From positions 1-9,164 of the forward strand of contig URNI01000073.1 of assembly GCA_900549135.1 (NCBI GenBank): 9,164 nucleotides of DNA, in the 5' to 3' direction. Source of the stretch: an uncultured Collinsella sp. Its GTDB lineage: Bacteria > Actinomycetota > Coriobacteriia > Coriobacteriales > Coriobacteriaceae. The position numbers were made by a program, and so were the translations under genes. The notes beneath the pieces were generated by a model. The model had not been told where the DNA came from. It searched no databases and worked only from the letters and a program-made list of their open reading frames with translations. Positions 1 through 7,860 of this stretch are shown here, piece after piece; the stretch's first letter is position 1; each line of letters opens with the position of its first letter.

Positions 1-467
1 TTCTGGCCCGTGTAGTGGATGACCATCATGTACACGCGCGACTTGTCCTGGTGGCTCGCAAAACCGACAATCATGGCCACGATCACCACCGCTGTGAGCC
101 CCACGAGCGCATACATGCCGGCACCTGCCGTAATGCCCGTGGTAATGGCCCAAAACAGATACAGCAGGTCGAGCGGGTCCTTGACCGCCGTACGATAGCG
201 GACGATAGACAGAGCACCGACCATACCGAGTGAGATGACCACGTTCGTCGAGATCGCGAGCGTGACCATGCAGGTGAGCACGCACATGCCCACGAGCGTC
301 ACGGCAAAACTACGCGAATACACCACGCCGGTAAAAAAGCGCTTGTAGACGTAATAGATCAGGATGCCCATGGCGAGCGCCACGAGCAGCGAAAGGCCAA
401 TCTTGGCAGGGTCGACCTGGCCAAACGCCTCCAAGACGGAGTTCTTAAAAAAGTCCCTAGTGCTCAT
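1..467 (-). CDS. DUF4956 family membrane protein (partial, C-terminus beyond left edge)
   Basis: This is an integral membrane protein of the DUF4956 family, whose biochemical role is not established. The reading frame opens with ATG at 467-465 and stays open for 155 codons to the window edge, so the C-terminus is missing. The protein begins MSTRDFFKNSVLEAF. Hydrophobic segments lie at about residues 22-40, 53-73, 75-88, 101-117 and 118-136. The strongest family signature is the motif LGMVGALSIVRYRTAVKDP at residues 80-98, followed by LDLLYLFWAI. The start is 3 bases after the stop of the VTC-domain gene, and GAGGGG at 484-479 is a plausible ribosome binding site, though 11 bases from the ATG. 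Genes of this family are, as I recall, often found beside VTC-domain and CotH-family genes, which is the arrangement here. I infer that it may be the membrane partner of the VTC-domain protein, which has no membrane segment of its own. Confidence 0.88.
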   Translation of the reverse strand, partial: MSTRDFFKNSVLEAFGQVDPAKIGLSLLVALAMGILIYYVYKRFFTGVVYSRSFAVTLVGMCVLTCMVTLAISTNVVISLGMVGALSIVRYRTAVKDPLDLLYLFWAITTGITAGAGMYALVGLTAVVIVAMIVGFASHQDKSRVYMMVIHYTGQ

Positions 468-470
468 GGT

Positions 471-1262
471 CTAAATATCCCCTCGGTTCTCAAAATCCGA
501 TTCCCAGTAATTAAATCCGCGCAGGTAGGCGGTCTTGTCATAACACAGGCAGTACTTGGAGACCGCCGTGAGTTCAGCCGCGCCCGGCGGCACCATATCG
601 CGCACCAGCTGCGGGCAAAACTCCGTAAACTTGACCTCCATCACTAGCTTGCCGGGCTCCAGAACCGGCAGCGCGGGCAGCGTAACGTCAAAGATATCGA
701 AGCTTCCCACCGCGGCACGCACGTTCATGTCAAACGTGATGCGTACGGTGCCCTCATCCATCACCCACGGCTCGCGCTCGTAGTCCACGATGGTCCTCGG
801 GCGCATCATGTTGCAGATGCACTCGATGTAGAACTCTCGGCAGAGCGGATAGGGGCTCCTCAGCAAAAAGTCGTAGTCGCCAGCCAGGATCTGCTCAAAC
901 TCGCCGCGCGTAAGCGGCGCGTCCTCCTTATAGATCCAGCTGCCGAACTTCTTTTTGCGCTCGAGCTTAATCACCTTGTCGCTGCCGTTATAGATACGCA
1001 CGCGATACTTTTTGCGCATGAGAACGCCGGCGTCTTTTTCCTCGTAGGCCGAATTGCAGTAGTCGTCAAAATACAGGCTGCGAATAGTGTAACCGCCCGC
1101 CCGCGCATGCTTGTCCAGCTTAAACACCGGCGCCATGCGACAGGCAAGCGCGGCATGCTCGCCCTCGTTAATGAGATATTTGAGCTCGTGGCGGTAACGC
1201 TCCTGCGTGGCACGCACAGGCGGGGCCGCCAAGCGCTCAAGCAACGCGCTAGCCCTCCTCAT
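471..1262 (-). CDS. VTC-domain protein, polyphosphate polymerase-like
   Basis: This 263-residue protein is a stand-alone VTC domain, the tunnel-shaped fold that in yeast Vtc4 makes polyphosphate from ATP and is related to the triphosphate tunnel metalloenzymes. The charged strands expected to line the tunnel are visible in order: RHELKYL at residues 24-30, SLYFDD at 62-67, KKYRVRIYN at 84-92, KLERKKK at 99-105, VDYERE at 159-164, RITFD at 174-178, VMEVKF at 207-212 and SKY at 235-237. There is no SPX domain, signal peptide or membrane segment, so it should be cytoplasmic or bound to a membrane partner. It starts with ATG inside the end of the CotH-family gene (14-base overlap), with GGAGG at 1273-1269 six bases upstream. 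The DUF4956 gene follows after 3 bases. Polyphosphate synthesis is inferred from the family. Hydrolysis or binding of a triphosphate substrate is also possible. Confidence 0.9.
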   Translation of the reverse strand: MRRASALLERLAAPPVRATQERYRHELKYLINEGEHAALACRMAPVFKLDKHARAGGYTIRSLYFDDYCNSAYEEKDAGVLMRKKYRVRIYNGSDKVIKLERKKKFGSWIYKEDAPLTRGEFEQILAGDYDFLLRSPYPLCREFYIECICNMMRPRTIVDYEREPWVMDEGTVRITFDMNVRAAVGSFDIFDVTLPALPVLEPGKLVMEVKFTEFCPQLVRDMVPPGAAELTAVSKYCLCYDKTAYLRGFNYWESDFENRGDI

Positions 1263-3018
1263 ACGTATCCTCCACGACCTTACCGCCGTCTTGCACGTAA
1301 AAACACTTCATGCCGTAGTGCTTGCCGTCGTCGGTCACATAGTAGTCAAACGCATCTTGCGTATAACCGTCGGAGTTGGTGGCACGCACGCGCACAAAAT
1401 ACTGGCCGGCATCGGGCGCATCGCAGGTCACCTCGGGAAGCAGCACGTCCTCGGCCTTAAAGACCACGTCGCTTATGGCATAGTCGCGCGCAAGCTCTAC
1501 GGTGTAGCGAATGTCGCGCGCCTCAAAGTCGTAGGACGCATCCCAGTTAATACGCAGCTTACCGTTATCGATCTGCGGCACGCCGATGTAGAACGGCATG
1601 GGCTTTTTAAAACTCTCGCGAAAGCTCTTGTAGTTCTCCTCGATCTCGGAGGGAATCGCCGCGGCGATCTGCTCGTATTGGTCCTTGGTCACGGGCAGGT
1701 TATCGATATCGGGGGCGGCAAAGACGAGCGATTCAGTCACCTCGCGATAATGCTTGATCATCTTGCTCAGGCGTGCCTCGGTCATATACGAGCGCAGGTC
1801 CTTGACGGCGCGGTCGAGCTCGCTGCGGAACGATTTGCTGCGCAGCGCACGATTGAACAGTACGTTGCCCCAGTAGTTGCTTGCGCCGCGCTCCCAGCTC
1901 GCGTAGTCCGAAAACCCGGTAAGAGAAAGCTCCAGCTTACGCAGCATGCCGTCGTTATCCCAATCTAAAAAGTACCAGGTATTTGAGTTGAGAGGGCTGT
2001 ACAGATAGCAGTTACGGTTCTGCGTATCGCAGTTGCCCGTCAGGATCTGAAACGCCAGCCAATAGACCAGATTCTCGGTATCAAAGTAGGTGTCGAGCAC
2101 GTCATCGATCTTTTGCGATTCGTCGTTGAGCGCATCGAGCATCTCGATGAGCTTCGTGTGGTCCGAATCGCCCTTAATCTCGAGCATGCCCTCAAAGTTT
2201 GCCTGGTTATAGTCGGGGTCGTCAGCAAGCTTAATGGTGTCCTCGTAGCGATGGAAATCAAAGCTGTTCACCTTGTACAGGTGCCCGCTCTTATCCAGGC
2301 CATGTGCCTTAAGCGCCGTCTTGTTGAGCTGCTCCACCTGCGTAAACAGGCCGTAGTCCTCAAAGGTGTCGTTGGACTTTTCGGTCTGGTCGCACACCCA
2401 CAGATGCACAAACTGCGTGCGCAGGCCCATCATCTGGGGAATCCCGCGGATAAGGTCGTAGGCCATCTTGTTGCGAAAACGCATACCCTCGCCCATGTGC
2501 TTGTTGAGCGCAATCGCGCGCTGTTGGCGCCAGGTACCCTTGCCCTTTTTGAGCTCCACCTTGTAATTCTTTTGCGAGTTATTGCTCGATGTCTGGCCGC
2601 GCACCTGCACGGTAGCATTGGGCGCTTCCTCGCCATAGCCAACCTCGCCGGCCACCGGGCCGTCTTCGTCGCCCGGCTGCAGCAGGCCCATAACCTGATA
2701 GCGCGTCACGCCCATGTCGGCATAGTCATACACCGAGTACGTGTTGATCTCGGCCCAGCTGTGGTCGGTGTTCTCGGAGCTGTTGCCGCGTGAGACCGTC
2801 AAGTACATGGTCACAATACCCGAGTCATCGCAGACCTCGTAGAGCTCGTCCTTGTCGCGCAGGTGCTTGGCCTCATTCGAGGCCTCAGCCTTTTTAATCT
2901 TGTCCTGCTTTTTGACCTTTTTGGTCGAGGAGTCTTCCTGCACCGAGCAGCCCGAAAGCAACAGCGCACCGGCAGCCGCCTCAAACAGGCGACGGCGAGA
3001 CATCATCCTATCGGTCAT
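1249..3018 (-). CDS. CotH kinase family lipoprotein with C-terminal Fn3-like domain
   Basis: This 589-residue predicted surface lipoprotein belongs to the CotH family, whose spore-coat members are atypical protein kinases. The N-terminus has SRRRLFE (residues 7-13), a hydrophobic stretch and the lipobox LLSGC with Cys24. A lysine-rich linker follows. Kinase-like motifs in order are VRGQTSSNNSQKNYKVEL (139-156), RNKMAYDLI (182-190), QVEQL (Glu229), the catalytic-loop-like GNCDTQNRN (328-336, Asp331) and the metal-binding DWDNDG (352-357). Residues about 474-566 look like a fibronectin type III or similar beta-sandwich domain. I chose the ATG at 3018 because GGAGG at 3028-3024 lies five bases upstream and it puts the signal peptide at the terminus. 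A longer frame to 3075 would add 19 residues before the signal peptide and overlap pelG by 68 bases. The gene overlaps pelG by 11 bases and the VTC gene by 14. The substrate is unknown; surface protein or the Pel matrix are possibilities. Confidence 0.9.
   Translation of the reverse strand: MTDRMMSRRRLFEAAAGALLLSGCSVQEDSSTKKVKKQDKIKKAEASNEAKHLRDKDELYEVCDDSGIVTMYLTVSRGNSSENTDHSWAEINTYSVYDYADMGVTRYQVMGLLQPGDEDGPVAGEVGYGEEAPNATVQVRGQTSSNNSQKNYKVELKKGKGTWRQQRAIALNKHMGEGMRFRNKMAYDLIRGIPQMMGLRTQFVHLWVCDQTEKSNDTFEDYGLFTQVEQLNKTALKAHGLDKSGHLYKVNSFDFHRYEDTIKLADDPDYNQANFEGMLEIKGDSDHTKLIEMLDALNDESQKIDDVLDTYFDTENLVYWLAFQILTGNCDTQNRNCYLYSPLNSNTWYFLDWDNDGMLRKLELSLTGFSDYASWERGASNYWGNVLFNRALRSKSFRSELDRAVKDLRSYMTEARLSKMIKHYREVTESLVFAAPDIDNLPVTKDQYEQIAAAIPSEIEENYKSFRESFKKPMPFYIGVPQIDNGKLRINWDASYDFEARDIRYTVELARDYAISDVVFKAEDVLLPEVTCDAPDAGQYFVRVRATNSDGYTQDAFDYYVTDDGKHYGMKCFYVQDGGKVVEDTYEEG
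1269..1273 (-). promoter_or_regulatory. Ribosome binding site of the VTC-domain gene
   Basis: GGAGG lies six bases before the ATG at 1262, inside the codons for the last residues of the CotH-family protein, consistent with translational coupling across the 14-base overlap. Confidence 0.75.
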
Positions 3019-4552
3019 CAGGACCTCCCCAACGATTGCGATACACACGGACCACCGTGCGTTCAAACGCACCATGCGGCTCGCCCTCTAGACGCAGCTC
3101 CTCATAGCGCTGTTCGGCACGGTCGAGCAAGCGGCCCAACTCCGTAAAGCGCCCCGTCTTGTCGGTCGCCACGATGGGCTGCTGGCTCAGAATACGATAC
3201 GGCAAGTTGGCGGTATAGGCATCGAGCCGCATGAGCGCCACAACAAAAAACACCGCCGCGCCGAGCAAAAAGCCAAAGCCATAAAACTGCTGCGGAAAGA
3301 ACAGCGAGACGATGGTCGCCAGCCCCGCCACGCCCGCGAACAGCCCGGAGGCAAGCACGGCGCCCTTGTAGTCGGTAAAGTACAGCAAGATGAGCATCAC
3401 CGTATTGCCCACGGCATACAGGCCATAGCCCACGCACAGCGTGCGAAAATACCCGTGCATAAGGTTGTTAAAGCCCAACGGTAGGGCCGACAGCACCGTG
3501 GTCTCGAGCGAAATGACCGCCGCGGTCACAAACAACTGCTTGAGCGCACAAAAGCGCAGCTCGCTGTTAAGCGTGGAGAGCATCTCCTCCTCGGCCACCA
3601 AAATGTCGCCTACCACGCCGCCGTCATTGAACAGGCTGTAGTAGTCGCGGTAGCGCGGATAGAAGTTGACCTCGACCGAGACCACAAAGTTGACGGTCGT
3701 GACCAGGATCGTCAAAAACGCGATGAGTGCCGGCACATCGTAGTAGGGCGCACCATAAAACAAGCCCTTGACCCGCACGCCAATGGGACCAGCCCAAATA
3801 ATCACCAGGTGCGCAAAGAGTCCCAGATTGGTTAACAGACCCGTGAGCGCCAGCGGCATAAACTGATCGAGCCACTGCAAAAAGGGCCAGGGGCTGCGGT
3901 CGCTCTGAGGAAAATACCGGTACAGCAGCACCACGTCCCAGGCGAGCATGACACCGTAGCCCAGGGCGATTGATGCCAACAGGCCCTCGACCGGCGGCAG
4001 CCCCAATGCCAGCGCTGCCAGGGCAAACAGGCACGCCACGCCAATGGCGGCCGCAAAGCTGCACAGGATGCCGCGGTAATCCTTAATAGCCGTGAGATAG
4101 CTCATGCCGTTCCAGTTGACGATCATAATGTTGAACAGCCACAGGCACAGCAGCCCCTGCAGCAGCGTGGCGCCCGAGAATAGCAAAAAGACGCCGTAGA
4201 GCATCGTGCCCGCAACGAGCATGACAGCATTGGAGCCCCAAAACGAGGGCAGAATCTCGTCCTCGCGCTCGGCAAAGAGCATGTCGGCCAAAAAGCGCGT
4301 GACCGGCATGGAGAAAAAGCTCGTGAGCGTAAGCGACGCCAGCAGCGTGTAGGTCACCATGCACACCAGCAGATCCTGGTTGGCGCGCCCCACGCCCCAC
4401 AGACCGCACAGCACCAAGATGCCCACCTGCAGCAGCACGCCCAGCAGCATGGGGCCCGTGCACACAATGCCAGCGTAGCCATAGGCGCGCATCGTGGCAA
4501 ACAGGCCCTTGCGCCTAAACAGGCGCTTGAGCTCAAAACCAATTCCGGCCAC
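3008..4552 (-). CDS. pelG: PelG, exopolysaccharide Pel membrane transporter
   Basis: PelG is the polytopic membrane protein of the Pel synthesis complex, related to the MATE/MOP flippase superfamily and thought to move the growing polymer across the cytoplasmic membrane with PelF, PelD and PelE. The 514-residue product begins MAGIGFELKRLFRRKGLF, the characteristic PelG amino terminus, and has about twelve hydrophobic segments up to about residue 442. The loop around residues 268-312, including APYYDVPALIAFL and VEVNFYPRYRDYYS, matches a conserved PelG region. A charged, mostly soluble tail of about 65 residues follows the last membrane segment and makes the protein longer than the roughly 456-residue Pseudomonas protein (length from memory). 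Translation starts at GTG (4552-4550), three bases after the pelF stop, with GGGGGAG at 4565-4559 as ribosome binding site. The 3' end overlaps the CotH-family gene by 11 bases. Confidence 0.95.
   Translation of the reverse strand: MAGIGFELKRLFRRKGLFATMRAYGYAGIVCTGPMLLGVLLQVGILVLCGLWGVGRANQDLLVCMVTYTLLASLTLTSFFSMPVTRFLADMLFAEREDEILPSFWGSNAVMLVAGTMLYGVFLLFSGATLLQGLLCLWLFNIMIVNWNGMSYLTAIKDYRGILCSFAAAIGVACLFALAALALGLPPVEGLLASIALGYGVMLAWDVVLLYRYFPQSDRSPWPFLQWLDQFMPLALTGLLTNLGLFAHLVIIWAGPIGVRVKGLFYGAPYYDVPALIAFLTILVTTVNFVVSVEVNFYPRYRDYYSLFNDGGVVGDILVAEEEMLSTLNSELRFCALKQLFVTAAVISLETTVLSALPLGFNNLMHGYFRTLCVGYGLYAVGNTVMLILLYFTDYKGAVLASGLFAGVAGLATIVSLFFPQQFYGFGFLLGAAVFFVVALMRLDAYTANLPYRILSQQPIVATDKTGRFTELGRLLDRAEQRYEELRLEGEPHGAFERTVVRVYRNRWGGPDDR
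3024..3028 (-). promoter_or_regulatory. Ribosome binding site of the CotH-family gene
   Basis: GGAGG (within GGGGAGGT) lies five bases before the ATG at 3018. It selects this start over the upstream in-frame codon at 3075 and places the lipoprotein signal peptide at the true amino terminus. Confidence 0.75.
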
Positions 4553-4555
4553 CGG

Positions 4556-5983
4556 CTACTCCCCCTCTCTGGACAGGTTAAACGCACGCGCCGTCTCGTC
4601 GTACAGCGCGCGATAGCTGGCAAGCATCTGCTCGTGCAAAAAGTACGTGGCAACTCGACGCTGCCCGCGCTCCCCCATCTCAATGCGACGGGCACGGCTC
4701 ACGCACATGCGCTCCATGGCATCGGCCAAGCCCTTGCGATACATAGGCGGCGTCACAAAACCCGCCACGCCAAAGTCGTCGCCCGGGGCGCCTTCGAGTA
4801 GCTCGCGGCAGCAGCCCACCTCGGTCGTCACGCAGGGACGGCGCGCTGCAAGCGACTCCAGCACGCTGAGCGGCTGGCCCTCGGAGATGCTCGTCAAAAT
4901 GGTAAAGTCGAGCTTTTCCATGTACTCGACCACGTTGACGCGGCCGGTAAAAATCAGGTCGCGCACGCCCAGGGTTTCTACCAGCGCGTGGCACTCGGCG
5001 CCGTACTCCTCGTCGTCCACGCCGCCCATGATGTGCAGGCGCACCTTAGGCAGGCGCTCGTGCAGCTCAAAGAAGGCATAGATCATAGTCTTGACGTCCT
5101 TGATGGGAGCCAGGCGCACCACCGCACCAATGTCCACCCAGCCGTCATCGGGCTTTAAGGGAATGTCCTTAAAGCGGTCGAACTGAATGCCGTTGGGGAT
5201 AACCAGGCATTTGTCTGCATCGCAACCCATATCGATCTGCGTCTTACGAGCGTTATGGAACAAACTCGTCACGCGGAAGGCGCGGCGGTAGATCTCCTCC
5301 GAAAGAAGGTAGAAAAAGCGAATCCAGCGGTCCTTAAACGACGGCACCACCCAGTCGGCGCGAATGATCTCTTCCTCGCGCTCGCGGGTATAGATGCCAT
5401 GCTCGGTCAGCAGCACCGGCGCATGGTGAACGCTTGAGCCCAGGCAGGCGAGCAGGCCGCCGTAGCCGGTCGAGATAGCGTGGTACACATCGGCCACCGG
5501 CACCTCGCTGCCCAACAGGTAGAGCACGGGAAGCAACATGGAGCGCATGGTGTGGAATGCATCGGCAAAGGGCGTGTAGGGGTACTCGGCCAGGCACACG
5601 TCGCGGAAGATATCCATAAACGTGCGGCTCTGCAAAAACGAGAGCGGATGCACGCGACGGCGCTGGAAGATATCGAACAGCACGTCCCAGTCCGGATTGG
5701 AGAGCGACACCAGGCGGCGTAGCGCCTCGCGCTCGCGGTCGTTAAAACTGGCTTCATGTTGCTCGCCCGAAAGCCGCAGGGCATCGTCCAGGAACACCTC
5801 GTGCACCTCGACCACGTTGCTGGGCAGCTCGTAGACAAATTTACCGCGGTCGGCAGCATGCGCGCCAATCACCCACAGCACAAACTCGTGCTCGGGCATG
5901 GCCTGGATATAGCCATGCATCCAGGTAGATACGCCGCCGTGCACATAGGGGTAGCAACCCTCGAGTACCAAGCAGATTCTCAT
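4556..5983 (-). CDS. pelF: PelF, family GT4 glycosyltransferase of Pel synthesis
   Basis: PelF is the cytoplasmic glycosyltransferase that polymerises Pel from a UDP-N-acetylhexosamine (UDP-GalNAc in the best-studied system). The 475-residue protein has a GT-B layout. The N-terminal domain starts with MRICLVLEGCYPYVHGGVS, the signature PelF glycine-rich loop. TEHGIYTREREEEI (193-206) follows, then IPNGI (262-266) and VVRLAPIKDVKTM (288-300). The C-terminal donor-binding domain carries the family-4 EX7E motif with Glu368 and Glu376 in SISEGQPLSVLESL. There is no membrane segment, so it must be held at the membrane by partners such as PelD, PelE and PelG. The ATG at 5983 overlaps the stop of the deacetylase gene as ATGA, and a strong AAGGAGG sits at 6000-5994, ten bases upstream. 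All recognisable catalytic motifs are intact. Confidence 0.96.
   Translation of the reverse strand: MRICLVLEGCYPYVHGGVSTWMHGYIQAMPEHEFVLWVIGAHAADRGKFVYELPSNVVEVHEVFLDDALRLSGEQHEASFNDREREALRRLVSLSNPDWDVLFDIFQRRRVHPLSFLQSRTFMDIFRDVCLAEYPYTPFADAFHTMRSMLLPVLYLLGSEVPVADVYHAISTGYGGLLACLGSSVHHAPVLLTEHGIYTREREEEIIRADWVVPSFKDRWIRFFYLLSEEIYRRAFRVTSLFHNARKTQIDMGCDADKCLVIPNGIQFDRFKDIPLKPDDGWVDIGAVVRLAPIKDVKTMIYAFFELHERLPKVRLHIMGGVDDEEYGAECHALVETLGVRDLIFTGRVNVVEYMEKLDFTILTSISEGQPLSVLESLAARRPCVTTEVGCCRELLEGAPGDDFGVAGFVTPPMYRKGLADAMERMCVSRARRIEMGERGQRRVATYFLHEQMLASYRALYDETARAFNLSREGE
4559..4565 (-). promoter_or_regulatory. Ribosome binding site of pelG
   Basis: GGGGGAG, part of a longer purine run, lies six bases before the GTG start and covers the last codons of pelF. 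It supports GTG at 4552 as the true start, as does the conserved PelG amino terminus that follows. Confidence 0.65.
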
Positions 5984-7860
5984 TTGTCGCCACCCTCCTT
6001 GCGCTCGATCGTCACGGTCTTATCATTTGCCTTGAGCAGATACAGATTGCCCGTAAGGTGCGTCAGTTCGCCACCCGTGACTGCACCCGGCTCGCCATTG
6101 TTGGCGCGGAACATGAGCCACGCCTCGTCGTGGAAATTACCCAGGCTGAGCGTCCAGGCATCTGCGTCTGCATCCACACTCACCGTCACGGACGAAAAGC
6201 GCTGGATGGCACCCGAGCATTCCGAACCGGTCTGGCGACGCAGGTCGGGCGCAAACTTGGTAAGCCACTCCAGGTAGTCGACCAGGCCGCCCTTGTAGAC
6301 CTCCCAGCCCTCCTTGGCACCACGATCGGGATCGAGCAAGTCGTCCGGGTGCATAAAATGCGTACTCACGTAGTGCATGTTGAGCTCGGACACGGCAGCC
6401 AGGCGCATATAGGAATCGTCGACCATGCCGCCCGAGACAATGCGCGGCTGCTCCACAATGCCGTCGCTCGCCACGCCAAACTCCTGCACGTACGGCAGGT
6501 CGGTGCCGTCCTCAAAATACGTACTGGCGATAGTCTTAATGCGCGGAACGTCGGTGCCGATAAGCTTGCGCGCACGGGCCGAAAGGATATTCGACGGCGG
6601 CACGTAGACCGAGCCGTGCGCGTTGGGCAGCACCTCGTCCTGGAAAGCGATAAGCTCGTTGAGCGATGCGACAAGCGTTTCCTTGTTCTTCCACGTCTTG
6701 TAGTCGTACAACATGCCGTAATCGGTGTCCCAGAGTGCCAGAGGCTGATGGTTGTAGCCGTGAAAGCCCAGCTCTCCGCCCATCTGCAGCAGCATGCCGC
6801 CAAAGTAGCGGAACTGTGTGGTATCGGCTTGGCGCGCGGGCTCGGTCTGGTTGACCGCGTCCTCGTAGTTTTCGATCATCACGCCGGTATAGCGAATGCC
6901 GTATTTTTGCGCGAGCTTTTGCAGATCGGGCCACCAGACCTTGGCATAAAAATCGGCGACGGAAAGCCCGTAGTCGCGCTTGATATAAGTACCATCGCCC
7001 GAGGGCACGGGACTAGGAAAGTCGTCCAAATAGAACACGGCGCTGTTGATGACCGGATAGGCCGTGGTATCACCCAGCAAGCTTATGGCCGAAGCATAGA
7101 ACCCACGCATGACCTTGTCGTAGATGCCAATGTTGCACACCACGGTGTGACCACTGCCGCAATCGTTAGACCAAATGAGCGGCGTGCCCGTGTCACCGGT
7201 CTTTGCCCATACGTGCGCCGTTTCGCGCAATGAAACCGAGAGCGAAGAATCGAAGGGATCCGAGAACTCGTAGCGCTCTCCTCCGCCCAACATAAAGTCC
7301 GCACACGGAACGATACTTTCGGCTGTCGCATAGTCATATCCGACCGATTCGATCCCAAGCTTGGAAGCAATAGCCTGCAGGTAGTTCGAGTTATCTGACG
7401 TCATGCCCAGCATGAGTGAGCCGCCCGCACTCACCCAACTCATCAGATCGGTCAGATGCGTACCCAGTCCGTCAAGCGAGGGCATAAGCACAATCACGCG
7501 ATCAAACGACGTGAGCGATGGGATTGCGTCCGCACCGTCGGTGGCAATATCGACATCGCGATGGGCGATCTTCATGTCCAGCAAAATCTGGTCGAACTGG
7601 TCTTTAACGTCCTCGACGCCAGCTTGATCGGAATCGGTAATGACCAGGCACGGGGGCTTTTGGCCAAAGATTGCCGAGGAAGCCGGCACCGCATCGTTGG
7701 CGGCCAGCATCCCCAGCTTATGCTGGCCCGCACTGTACTGCACGCCGGCACGCTCCACCAGCAGCACGGCGGCCATGGCAATAAAGACCGCCCACACCAC
7801 GAGGAGTCCCATCCAACGAAAGCGGCCTGCACGGTCGCGGATATGTTGGGCCACGCTCAT
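5980..7860 (-). CDS. pelA: Membrane-anchored Pel deacetylase (DUF2194/PelA deacetylase-like)
   Basis: By position and motifs this is the Gram-positive counterpart of the deacetylase part of PelA, which removes acetyl groups from the exported polymer. The 626-residue protein has a short cytoplasmic N-terminus, one membrane anchor at about residues 16-35, and an otherwise extracellular body. Residues about 68-160 look like a Rossmann or amidotransferase-like alpha/beta domain. The catalytic barrel follows: YLDDFP (Asp279, Asp280), resembling the metal-binding DD of family 4 carbohydrate esterases; FHGYNH (His367, His371), an HxxxH metal site; VPPSN (420-424); and THFMHPDD (His501, His504). A C-terminal beta-rich segment starts near 550. 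I place the start at ATG 7860, overlapping the pelE stop as ATGA with GGAGG at 7872-7868; an upstream in-frame start at 7884 lacks this support. The GH166 hydrolase domain of Pseudomonas PelA is absent. The symbol refers to the deacetylase portion only. Confidence 0.88.
   Translation of the reverse strand: MSVAQHIRDRAGRFRWMGLLVVWAVFIAMAAVLLVERAGVQYSAGQHKLGMLAANDAVPASSAIFGQKPPCLVITDSDQAGVEDVKDQFDQILLDMKIAHRDVDIATDGADAIPSLTSFDRVIVLMPSLDGLGTHLTDLMSWVSAGGSLMLGMTSDNSNYLQAIASKLGIESVGYDYATAESIVPCADFMLGGGERYEFSDPFDSSLSVSLRETAHVWAKTGDTGTPLIWSNDCGSGHTVVCNIGIYDKVMRGFYASAISLLGDTTAYPVINSAVFYLDDFPSPVPSGDGTYIKRDYGLSVADFYAKVWWPDLQKLAQKYGIRYTGVMIENYEDAVNQTEPARQADTTQFRYFGGMLLQMGGELGFHGYNHQPLALWDTDYGMLYDYKTWKNKETLVASLNELIAFQDEVLPNAHGSVYVPPSNILSARARKLIGTDVPRIKTIASTYFEDGTDLPYVQEFGVASDGIVEQPRIVSGGMVDDSYMRLAAVSELNMHYVSTHFMHPDDLLDPDRGAKEGWEVYKGGLVDYLEWLTKFAPDLRRQTGSECSGAIQRFSSVTVSVDADADAWTLSLGNFHDEAWLMFRANNGEPGAVTGGELTHLTGNLYLLKANDKTVTIERKEGGDK
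5994..6000 (-). promoter_or_regulatory. Ribosome binding site of pelF
   Basis: AAGGAGG, the best match to the Shine-Dalgarno consensus in the window, lies ten bases before the pelF ATG and inside the last codons of the deacetylase gene. Confidence 0.75.

Noticed and set aside
15..233. Short plus-strand open frame at the left edge
   Set aside because: It is antisense to the DUF4956 gene, whose conserved membrane motif is plain. The product is His/Arg-rich with no domain.
1207..1968. 253-codon open frame on the plus strand
   Set aside because: It is antisense to the 3' end of the CotH-family gene and the start of the VTC gene, with no domain or convincing ribosome binding site. It is a shadow of codon bias.
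2113..2793. 226-codon open frame on the plus strand
   Set aside because: It is antisense to the kinase core of the CotH-family gene. Its repetitive Leu/Val/His/Ala product has no family resemblance.
3019..3075. Upstream start for the CotH-family gene adding 19 residues
   Set aside because: It would place extra residues before a good lipoprotein signal peptide and overlap pelG by 68 bases. The ATG at 3018 has a good ribosome binding site.
6058..7233. 391-codon open frame on the plus strand
   Set aside because: It lies fully antisense to the deacetylase gene, whose motifs are clear. Its product is rich in His, Arg, Val and Leu with no recognisable domain, as expected for the reverse of a high-GC coding frame.
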